Source: Anaerolineae bacterium (GTDB taxonomy: Bacteria > Chloroflexota > Anaerolineae > Anaerolineales > Villigracilaceae). Taken from it: DNA of 10,084 nucleotides. The DNA is taken from the NCBI GenBank assembly GCA_003484265.1, contig DNDO01000227.1, positions 8,063 to 18,146 of the forward strand, read 5' to 3'. The notes below the pieces were generated by a model. It had not been told where the DNA came from, did not search any database, and worked only from the letters and a program-made list of their open reading frames with translations. Shown here piece by piece: positions 1 to 5,591 of the stretch; within the stretch, counting starts at the first letter, position 1; the number at the start of each line of letters is the position of its first letter. Made by a program: the position numbers and the translations under genes.

Positions 1-131
1 GACCGATTACGTACCACCCAGCGAAACCTCTCCTAAAAGCCTGGGTCTTAATGGTGCCGAAGGTTTGTTTCATTAAATAATATTTTTTGGAATGTCTTTA
101 GTATGTCGTCGGGTTGTTAGATAGAACTATT

Positions 132-153
132 CCGTGGAACTCCTTATCCACGG
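132..153. repeat. Perfect 7-bp inverted repeat (small hairpin)
   Basis: CCGTGGA at 132-138 and TCCACGG at 147-153 are exact reverse complements separated by 8 bases. Neither flank has a clear run of T, so it is not a typical intrinsic terminator. It could be a protein binding site or part of a 3' untranslated structure of the leftward transcript. Function unknown. Confidence 0.4.
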
Positions 154-191
154 CATTATACGCCTAAATTGGAATCGATAAAACATAAAGC

Positions 192-249
192 GGCAGTCAT
201 CTTTAACCCCTTCGCTCCACTTTGGGAGTACTTCGCAAAGATAACTGCC
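192..249 (-). terminator. Long hairpin downstream of the MDR gene, possible terminator
   Basis: The arms 192-204 and 237-249 (13 nt each) pair around a 32-base loop, which contains a smaller CTCC/GGAG stem (215-218 with 225-228). The only imperfect pair is C198/A243. Read as plus-strand RNA this is a C-A mismatch; as minus-strand RNA it is a G-U wobble, so the stem is complete only in the leftward transcript. A moderately T-rich stretch (GCTTTATGTTTTAT on the minus strand) follows. It lies 23 bp after the stop of the 273-1238 gene. The long loop makes a classic intrinsic terminator less certain. Confidence 0.45.
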
Positions 250-272
250 ACCTTGAATGATCCGTTTCTTCT

Positions 273-1238
273 TTAAGCCACGGTAATTACGATCTTCCCT
301 TGCGCGTGTACTTTCTCAAATTGATGAAGCGCCTGGGAGGTCTCACTAAGTGGGTAGACCTTGTCTATCACTGGTACGATCTTCTTTGATGCGAGTAATT
401 CACCAATAAATGTCAGGTCTGCCTGGTTGACCTTGGCCAGTCCCATGTTGAAGATGCGTTGTTCGCCTTTTGCGACACGTTCTCCCAGTAAGACGATATG
501 CAGCATGTGGGGGATAGTTGAAAAGCCTGTCTTTACATACTTCCCTTTTGGGGTTAGTGCACGCTGGTAGGCGAAGACCGAACGGTTTGCCGCAATATCG
601 AAGATCAAGTCGTATTGCGGCCCGTTTTGAGTGAAGTCTTCTTTTGTATAATCAATGACCTGGTCCGCACCGATCGAGCGTACCATCTCAAGGTTACGCG
701 TGCTGCAAACGCCGGTCACATCCGCTCCGTAATACTTGGCGATCATCACAGCGAATGTCCCTACACCACCTGACGCCCCGTTGATAAGCACCTTTTGACC
801 CGCTTGAATTTGTCCTTTGTCGCGTAAGCCCTGCAGGGCGGTGAGCGCCGCCATCGGTGAAGCCGCGGCAACTTCAAATGAAATACTGGCTGGCTTGTGC
901 GCGATTTTGTTCTCACGCGAGCATACATACTCTGCGTATCCGCCATAGCCGATGTTTCCAAACACCTCATCACCGACCTTGAATTGTGTGACCTTGCTCC
1001 CGACCCCTTCCACTGTCCCTGCAATATCCGCGCCGAGTTTTGGATTCTTCGGCTTGAACAATCCGTTCTCGATGCGGATGAGAAACGGCGTCGCTCGAAG
1101 ATGCCTATGTTCGAACGAGTTGACAGACGCCGCATGGACTTTGATCAAGACCTGCTCGTCGTTTGGTGTGGGCATTTCTACATCTTCAAGTTTTAGAACA
1201 TCGGGCGAACCGTAGTTGTAATAGCGAATTGCTTTCAT
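273..1238 (-). CDS. NAD(P)-dependent, zinc-free MDR oxidoreductase (quinone reductase-like), copy 1
   Basis: A 321-residue medium-chain dehydrogenase/reductase (MDR) of the quinone oxidoreductase/alcohol dehydrogenase-like type, a family using NAD(P)H to reduce quinones or activated carbonyls. The N-terminal GroES-like domain (about 1-125) contains GADIAGTVEGVG (69-80) and VGDEVFG (88-94). The Rossmann fold carries the nucleotide-binding motif GASGGVG at 154-160. The Cys/His zinc ligands of true alcohol dehydrogenases are not apparent. I chose the ATG at 1238 because AAGGAA lies about 12 nt upstream and the family begins MKAI; the in-frame ATG at 1265 adds nine lysine-rich residues and has no well-placed ribosome site. 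It is last in the leftward operon, 148 bp after the DUF4386 gene, so it may also have its own promoter. It is clearly paralogous to the gene at 2124-3146; both share DYTKEDFTQ. Substrate unknown. Confidence 0.9.
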   Translation of the reverse strand: MKAIRYYNYGSPDVLKLEDVEMPTPNDEQVLIKVHAASVNSFEHRHLRATPFLIRIENGLFKPKNPKLGADIAGTVEGVGSKVTQFKVGDEVFGNIGYGGYAEYVCSRENKIAHKPASISFEVAAASPMAALTALQGLRDKGQIQAGQKVLINGASGGVGTFAVMIAKYYGADVTGVCSTRNLEMVRSIGADQVIDYTKEDFTQNGPQYDLIFDIAANRSVFAYQRALTPKGKYVKTGFSTIPHMLHIVLLGERVAKGEQRIFNMGLAKVNQADLTFIGELLASKKIVPVIDKVYPLSETSQALHQFEKVHAQGKIVITVA

Positions 1239-1386
1239 AATGTTTACTTTTTCCTTTTTTGGCATCTTAATTAATGATGATACCTTAGATTAGGTGTTTA
1301 TAGAACGATAGTTGGATCTATAGCCTGCCTGGATTAGTTGTCTGATTAGGTTTTTATTATCCATATTCAGGCTTGTCCCTTATCAG

Positions 1387-2106
1387 TTATGTTGATTTAG
1401 ATTCGAGTGCTCGTTTCTTCCACTGTTCAACATCTACACCTTTAATTAAAAGCCATAATAAGATCGTGATCTCACCAACGAAAGTGTAATTTGTGATGTT
1501 CGGTATTCCATAATGTGGCACCAGGAAAAGAATAAAACTATCCAGAACATAACCGATCCCTGCGATTATCAATAAAACGCCAAGGAATTTTGGCAAAAAG
1601 TTAGACTTGAAGATCAAATATCCCAAAGGAAAGAGCCAAAGACCCCAGAATATTGCTGCGATATAAGAACCGTATTCATGTAGATCAAGAAATAGCCGCA
1701 CGAAATATTGCGATTGCTCTACGGTAAATAATGCCGCAGCGTCAATGCCGCTCAAAGCTAGCGCGGCAAAATGATTGATTTCATTGAGCATTGAAATTCC
1801 AGCACCGAGCAATAGAAATACGACCATATAAACCGAGGTGCTCATCCCAACTGGTTTGAGAAGTTTGTATAGAACAAGAACAAGCACAATGCTGACGATG
1901 TTCATTATGAATGTACTAGCCATACTCAGGCGGTACATGGATTCAGAAGCAGTTATGTTGCTTATTGTTGCTGCCATGTCCCCCGATACCTCGAGCGCTG
2001 CAGGAATATATGTCACTCCAAAATATCCAAAAGGTATGAGAAGCAGGTATAGGAACCCTGCCAGATGTGCGGTTCGTTTTGCTGTATTATTTAGTAGGTT
2101 GGTCAT
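1387..2106 (-). CDS. DUF4386 family integral membrane protein
   Basis: A 239-residue hydrophobic protein matching my recollection of the DUF4386 family (function unknown). Hydrophobic segments lie at roughly 13-35, 60-82, 92-112, 147-167, 174-196 and 206-223, suggesting six transmembrane helices. The family-like signature is the LGVLLIIAGIGYVLDS stretch (175-190) and GEITILLWLLIKGV (211-224). Polar residues inside or beside membrane segments include N108, E109, N111, H112 and the D141-L-H-E pattern; these could bind a ligand, but that is inference. The start is supported by GGAG six bases upstream of the ATG. It begins 17 bp after the stop of the 2124-3146 MDR gene, so the two are almost certainly cotranscribed. 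The C-terminus is charged and probably cytoplasmic. Confidence 0.85.
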   Translation of the reverse strand: MTNLLNNTAKRTAHLAGFLYLLLIPFGYFGVTYIPAALEVSGDMAATISNITASESMYRLSMASTFIMNIVSIVLVLVLYKLLKPVGMSTSVYMVVFLLLGAGISMLNEINHFAALALSGIDAAALFTVEQSQYFVRLFLDLHEYGSYIAAIFWGLWLFPLGYLIFKSNFLPKFLGVLLIIAGIGYVLDSFILFLVPHYGIPNITNYTFVGEITILLWLLIKGVDVEQWKKRALESKST

Positions 2107-2123
2107 TTTATCTCCAATTCTAT

Positions 2124-3146
2124 TTATATATTCTTGTCACTATGATCTATAGTGATGACAATGTTTCCCTTTTTGCGCCCTGATTCAAAATACCTATGTG
2201 CCTGGGCAGTCTGTTCGAGCGGAAATGAGCGATCTAACACTGTTTTTATTACGTCTGCCTCTACGAGTTCTTTGATTCGTATTAGCCCTTCCGTCTTTTC
2301 ATCTGACATGGCACAAATGACTTTCTTACCGCCTTTAAGGCTTGTCCACCACATTTGAAAAAGATGTCTCGTCTTGAAGGTAGCTAAGAGGTAACGTCCA
2401 TTTGGTGTGAGTGAGTTTTTGCATTTAGAAAATGAACTCTTGCCCAAAATGTCAAAGATAAGATCATACGTCTCACCGATCTGGGTGAAGTCTTCTTTGG
2501 TGTAGTCAATGACATGATCTGCACCGAGGGTTTTTACCATATTCACTCGAGCAGAACTGCATACGCCAGTCACTTCCGCACCAAAATGTTTAGCAAGTTG
2601 GACTGCTGCCGAGCCGATGCTCCCGGACGCGCCATTGATCAGAACTTTTTGACCAGGCTGGATGTCCACTCTTTTCAGAAGGTTCAGCGCGGTCAACGCC
2701 CCATAAGGTACGGCCGCGGCCTCCGCGAAGCTCATATTCCTTGGTTTGAGCGCTATCAGTCCATTTTCTGGCATGCAGAGGTATTCTGCGTTAGCTCCCA
2801 TTGTGGAACTTCGGTACGCGAACACTTCATCACCTACTTTGAATTTTGTAACATCCTTGCCTGTCGCTTCAACGACTCCAGCCAGGTCACTGCCCAGGAT
2901 GGTTTTGCTTTTGTGTGGTTTATTGAAACCAAACTCCATTCGTGCAGGAAGCCAGAAGGGTGTCGGCATCCACCACTTACGAAGGGTCATTTTTTCTTTG
3001 ATGTTTCTGACAGTAACATCTCCGAAGTTTACCGGTGTTGCATGGATTCGTATTAGGATCTCGTTATCCTTGGGCAATGGTTTCGCTATTTCTTTCAGCT
3101 CGAGAACATCTGGTGGTCCATATTGAGTAAACACAATTGCATTCAT
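2124..3146 (-). CDS. NAD(P)-dependent, zinc-free MDR oxidoreductase (quinone reductase-like), copy 2
   Basis: A 340-residue MDR enzyme of the same group as the 273-1238 product. The GroES-like domain contains LGSDLAGVVEATG (84-96) and VGDEVFAYR (104-112); the nucleotide-binding motif is GASGSIG (172-178), followed by GADHVIDYTKEDFTQ. An insertion around 50-80, with paired Trp and Pro residues, makes it somewhat longer than copy 1. No catalytic zinc ligands are evident. The ATG at 3146 has AAAGGA about 9 nt upstream. It follows the XRE regulator by 33 bp and precedes the DUF4386 gene by 17 bp. The paralogues diverge strongly in the substrate-side regions but little in the cofactor region, which suggests different substrates (inference). 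Predicted cytoplasmic NAD(P)H-linked reduction of a quinone, enone or similar compound. Confidence 0.9.
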   Translation of the reverse strand: MNAIVFTQYGPPDVLELKEIAKPLPKDNEILIRIHATPVNFGDVTVRNIKEKMTLRKWWMPTPFWLPARMEFGFNKPHKSKTILGSDLAGVVEATGKDVTKFKVGDEVFAYRSSTMGANAEYLCMPENGLIALKPRNMSFAEAAAVPYGALTALNLLKRVDIQPGQKVLINGASGSIGSAAVQLAKHFGAEVTGVCSSARVNMVKTLGADHVIDYTKEDFTQIGETYDLIFDILGKSSFSKCKNSLTPNGRYLLATFKTRHLFQMWWTSLKGGKKVICAMSDEKTEGLIRIKELVEADVIKTVLDRSFPLEQTAQAHRYFESGRKKGNIVITIDHSDKNI

Positions 3147-3179
3147 TTGTTAGGTCCTTTTGTCTTTGATTTATTTTTA

Positions 3180-3404
3180 TTAAGTTTCGTCATCAGGATT
3201 GTAGGAAAACACATCGTCAACGGTCACGCCGAAGACCACGGCAATTTTGAAAGCCAATTCCAGCGTGGGGGAGTACTTGGATTGTTCCATGGCAATTATC
3301 GTCTGGCGGGTCACACCGACTTGCTCAGCCAGTTGCTGCTGGGTCATCTCAGCGTGTTCGAAACGTAGTTTCCGAATGTTATTGTTGAGGTGGCGTTTGA
3401 CCAT
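3180..3404 (-). CDS. Small XRE/Cro-type helix-turn-helix regulator
   Basis: A 74-residue one-domain DNA-binding protein of the compact HTH_3 type. The helix-turn-helix covers about 21-41 (TQQQLAEQVGVTRQTIIAME), followed by the family-typical KYSPTLELAFKIA and FGVTVDDVF segments and an acidic tail. The ATG at 3404 is preferred over an upstream in-frame ATG at 3452 because AGAGGAT lies just upstream and homologues of this type start MVK/MKN-R. Its ribosome site sits inside the end of the preceding membrane-protein gene, whose stop is one base from this ATG, so translation is probably coupled. Regulators of this group are very often encoded next to a small membrane protein, as here, and probably control their own operon; the repeats at 3919-3951 are the obvious candidate site. 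Confidence 0.88.
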   Translation of the reverse strand: MVKRHLNNNIRKLRFEHAEMTQQQLAEQVGVTRQTIIAMEQSKYSPTLELAFKIAVVFGVTVDDVFSYNPDDET

Positions 3405-3405
3405 A

Positions 3406-3861
3406 TTAGAATCCTCTTCGGTAAAGTACCAACCTTGAAATGTCCCCGACAATTTGCGCTGCCAGGCCAGCGAAGATAAGCAGTGAGAACATTACCAGCG
3501 GAGGTTGACCAAATACGAACGCAAGCATTGCGAAGAATACTCCGGTGGATGAGACGGTATATGTTACCTTCGTCCCTTTCAGGTCAATTAGTTGATCGCG
3601 CTCATCGGCAGCGCCATCAACTTTTGGGTTTTCATCGCCCGTTATTATTGCCTCGATGATCGCGGAAACAATATGCGTAAGAATAGTTCCTATGATCGTC
3701 ACAATAATGGCGAGTACGATGGTAATACCCCAAAGGCGGAAGATACTTTCCGGAGTAAAGCTGCCGTTTTGAAGCATTTGAATCACCCTGATCGAAAAAT
3801 AGATCAAAATTAGTGAGAAGTTCACCAACGACACGGTAATGTTTTTTTCCTGAAATGACAT
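3406..3861 (-). CDS. Four-helix membrane protein paired with XRE regulator (DUF2178-like)
   Basis: A 151-residue membrane protein of unknown function. It resembles the hypothetical proteins starting MSFQEK and ending YRRG(F/I) that are commonly encoded beside small XRE regulators; a DUF2178-like label is from memory. Hydrophobic segments lie at about 8-28, 43-67, 98-118 and 120-140. Between helices 2 and 3 is an acidic loop ending in the conserved-looking DERD (86-89), followed by LIDLKG. I chose the ATG at 3861 because GAGGAAAAC directly precedes it; the longer frame from 3891 has no ribosome site. It is the first gene of the leftward operon, about 42 nt below the predicted transcription start. 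A plausible role is sensing a membrane condition or antagonising the repressor, but this is inference. Confidence 0.8.
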   Translation of the reverse strand: MSFQEKNITVSLVNFSLILIYFSIRVIQMLQNGSFTPESIFRLWGITIVLAIIVTIIGTILTHIVSAIIEAIITGDENPKVDGAADERDQLIDLKGTKVTYTVSSTGVFFAMLAFVFGQPPLVMFSLLIFAGLAAQIVGDISRLVLYRRGF

Positions 3862-3901
3862 GTTTTCCTCGATTCGTTTGATTTTTGTCATAAGTTATCT
3901 G

Positions 3902-3951
3902 ACTTCTACATGGTAATATATTTTTTACATGATGTCAAGTATTTTTTACAT
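3902..3951. promoter_or_regulatory. Direct-repeat operator, probable XRE binding sites
   Basis: TATTTTTTACAT occurs perfectly at 3919-3930 and again at 3940-3951, a spacing of 21 bp or two helical turns, which puts both on the same DNA face. A degenerate third copy (ACTTCTACAT) ends at 3911, 19 bp further. The two perfect copies bracket the -35 hexamer and the second lies in the promoter spacer, so a bound protein would block RNA polymerase. The natural ligand is the XRE protein encoded at 3180-3404 (inference). Confidence 0.6.
3910..3938 (-). promoter_or_regulatory. Sigma70-type promoter for the membrane protein/XRE/MDR operon
   Basis: On the minus strand a perfect TTGACA (3933-3938) is followed, after 17 bp, by TACCAT (3910-3915), a 4/6 match to the -10 consensus. 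Predicted start near 3903, giving a leader of about 42 nt with a good ribosome site. The 12-bp direct repeats of the operator flank the -35 box. Confidence 0.55.
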
Positions 3952-4071
3952 TAGATTTAATACTAAAATGGCACTTTTGAATAAGTTTTTATGAGCTTGG
4001 AAGCAACTGGTTGCTCAATATATCCCGTCCTATGAGCTGCTATTTTGACATAACAATGTCCCTGGAAACCT

Positions 4072-5010
4072 TCAACGATCCAGATGAATATCTTCCATCG
4101 AAAGCTCATCCTCTGCAGGCTCGAGATGAGTAAAGACCGTGACCACGCCTCCCAATGCTGTGCGTATGTCTGCCTCGAAATCCTCCGCGATATGGTGTGC
4201 ATCGTGGACGGTCCATTTGCCAGGTACGAGCATATGCACCGAAATAAACCTGCGCGCTGCGGCTTGACGTGTACGCAATGCGTGGAAACTTACTTTCTTT
4301 TTCCGATACTTCCCCATGACAGTTTCGATTGCCGCCAGGTCGCTTTCAGGTAATGCCGCATCCATGAGACCTGCGACAGAATGATCGATAAGCTGGTATC
4401 CAGTCCAAAGAATGTTTATTGCAACAAGAACCGCGATGAGCGGATCGAGAACATGCCAGCCTGTCAATCCCGTTAGCGCGACAGCAACGACCACGCCGAC
4501 GGAGGTCCATACATCCGTCATTAAGTGGCGTGCATCCGCTTCAAGTGTGATGGAGCGGCGTCCTTTGCCTGCTCTCAAAAGAATCCGCGCAACAAATAAA
4601 TTGATCAACGATGCGGCGACGGTGATGCTCAACCCCAATCCCAAGTGTTCAAGCGGACGAGGCTGAAAAAAACGTTGTATAGCCGTGACCATGATCCCAA
4701 TCGCCGCGCTTAGGATCAACAAGCCCTCGATGAAACTTGCAAAATATTCCGCCTTGCTGTGTCCATACACGTGGCTTTCATCCGCTGGACGTGCCGCGAT
4801 GGTCAACATAATTAATGCCATCACCGAGCCTGCCAGATTGACAAACGATTCAATTGCATCTGATAATAGCCCCACCGAGTCTGTGAGAATGTACGCGCCC
4901 GTTTTAAGTGTGATGGTAGCAAGAGCCGCGCCGATGGAAAGCCACGCAAACTTTGTGAGCGATGCGCGCTGTTCCATCAAATCCTTGTGTTCTTCATGCT
5001 TGTGCGACAT
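4072..5010 (-). CDS. Cation diffusion facilitator (CDF) metal efflux transporter
   Basis: A 312-residue CDF-family inner-membrane antiporter, normally exporting Zn2+, Fe2+, Mn2+ or similar ions in exchange for protons. About six transmembrane helices (22-44, 55-73, 90-110, 123-146, 169-184, 188-206) precede a cytoplasmic dimerisation domain (about 215-300). Transport-site residues are H162 and D166 (HLMTD) in helix 5 and, in helix 2, E54 and N58 of SDAIESFVN, which align with the Asp pair of E. coli YiiP. The loop DESHVYGH (77-84) offers D77, H80 and H84 as a second site. The C-terminal domain retains H243, H259 and H295. An N-terminal His/Glu-rich tail (HKHEEH) could also bind metal. It is monocistronic, with no Shine-Dalgarno sequence but a -10 box that suggests a leaderless mRNA. 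Metal specificity cannot be assigned. Confidence 0.93.
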   Translation of the reverse strand: MSHKHEEHKDLMEQRASLTKFAWLSIGAALATITLKTGAYILTDSVGLLSDAIESFVNLAGSVMALIMLTIAARPADESHVYGHSKAEYFASFIEGLLILSAAIGIMVTAIQRFFQPRPLEHLGLGLSITVAASLINLFVARILLRAGKGRRSITLEADARHLMTDVWTSVGVVVAVALTGLTGWHVLDPLIAVLVAINILWTGYQLIDHSVAGLMDAALPESDLAAIETVMGKYRKKKVSFHALRTRQAAARRFISVHMLVPGKWTVHDAHHIAEDFEADIRTALGGVVTVFTHLEPAEDELSMEDIHLDR

Positions 5011-5016
5011 ATTAAC

Positions 5017-5045
5017 ATCATACTTGCATGGGTGGAAGTTGATAA
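5017..5045 (-). promoter_or_regulatory. CDF promoter, predicted start at the ATG
   Basis: Minus-strand TTATCA (5040-5045), a 17-bp spacer and TATGAT (5017-5022) match the -35 and -10 consensus at 4/6 and 5/6. Counting seven bases from the -10 puts +1 at 5010, the A of the CDF start codon. The absence of a Shine-Dalgarno sequence agrees with this. Confidence 0.5.
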
Positions 5046-5068
5046 GGGATAAATGTCATGATTAAAAC

Positions 5069-5103
5069 AAAAACAGAATAGGCGAGAAGCCTATCCTGTT
5101 TTT
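5069..5103 (-). terminator. Rho-independent terminator of the tetR operon
   Basis: A 15-bp stem (5069-5083 with 5089-5103) closes on a 5-base loop and is followed, on the minus strand, by TTTTTGTTTT. The single imperfect pair, A5077/C5095, becomes a U-G wobble in the minus-strand transcript but a mismatch on plus, so it is tuned to leftward transcription. It sits 17 bp after the DUF2214 stop. Confidence 0.88.
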
Positions 5104-5119
5104 GCAAATTGACATCTCG

Positions 5120-5572
5120 TTAACCAATTCCGATACCGCGCGCCATGAATACCGCAGATAACAAGATGACTGTCAGCCCAGCCATTTCCAGCCAAAGGAT
5201 GCGGCGTGTGCGATTTGCGTCCGCATCGCTCAGTGGTGGAGTCTGATTCTGACTAAGGAATTTATTCCAGCGGACAAAACGAATCGTCGGGTCTATAGAC
5301 AGCAATCCAACGATCAAGAACGTTGCCATCTTCACCCAGAAGAATGGGCTTTGAATATAAAAGTTCAAGCCTTTTTCGTAGAAGAACACACGCAACAAAC
5401 CAACGACAAGTAGCAAACCAGCCGATATTCCGTAGGCCAGGTCGACGCGTTGGATCCGCCGCATCTCATCAATTGACATATTCTTGTGAAAGGCGACGAA
5501 CTCGTACACGAGACATGCTGTCAATGTGAACGCGAATACGTGGTGAAAAAATGCCATAAAAGCGGTTAGCAT
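5120..5572 (-). CDS. DUF2214 family membrane protein
   Basis: A 150-residue integral membrane protein recognisable as DUF2214 (function unknown). Four hydrophobic segments lie at about 4-27, 46-64, 74-94 and 125-145. Notable residues are the H10-H11 pair and H29 near the membrane, R61 and the F-Y-E-K-G motif (64-68) after helix 2, and K81 at the start of helix 3. The histidines would allow haem or metal binding, but nothing shows that directly. AAGGAGAT lies 9 nt upstream of the ATG. It is the last gene of the tetR operon, starting 19 bp after the epimerase stop and followed closely by a strong terminator. The context suggests a membrane partner for the soluble enzymes upstream (inference). 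Confidence 0.87.
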   Translation of the reverse strand: MLTAFMAFFHHVFAFTLTACLVYEFVAFHKNMSIDEMRRIQRVDLAYGISAGLLLVVGLLRVFFYEKGLNFYIQSPFFWVKMATFLIVGLLSIDPTIRFVRWNKFLSQNQTPPLSDADANRTRRILWLEMAGLTVILLSAVFMARGIGIG

Positions 5573-5591
5573 ATTGTTTATCTCCTTTCAA

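Larger units (their letters stand above)
1..272. other. Intergenic region at left edge, no convincing gene
   Basis: No supported coding sequence lies here. It contains two inverted repeats, at 132-153 and 192-249, annotated separately. On the minus strand an ATG at 71-73 opens a frame of 24 codons that runs off the left edge. It has no Shine-Dalgarno sequence and no recognisable motif, so I do not call it a gene. The remainder shows no promoter or repeat that I can defend. Confidence 0.6.

Noticed and set aside
1..73. Minus-strand frame of 24 codons from the ATG at 71-73, open to the left edge
   Set aside because: No Shine-Dalgarno sequence, no well-placed promoter and no recognisable motif; too short to support. 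The sequence beyond the left edge would decide it.
2514..3056. Plus-strand open frame of 180 codons opposite the MDR gene
   Set aside because: It lies antisense to a well-supported MDR dehydrogenase, is Cys/His/Phe-rich in a way typical of antisense frames and lacks any family motif.
3389..3404. Longer start for the XRE regulator at 3452
   Set aside because: The extra 16 residues overlap the membrane-protein gene, resemble no regulator N-terminus, and the ATG at 3404 has a better ribosome site.
4002..4015. AGCAAC/GTTGCT palindrome as a CDF terminator
   Set aside because: The loop is only two bases, the stem is short and no T-tract follows on the minus strand. Likewise GACAT/ATGTC at 4047-4060 is followed by A-rich sequence. 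The CDF transcript end remains unidentified.
3963..4202. Minus-strand open frame of 79 codons
   Set aside because: It overlaps the 3' end of the CDF gene out of frame, has no ribosome site, and its residue composition (rich in Arg, Ser and Trp) looks like an alternative frame.
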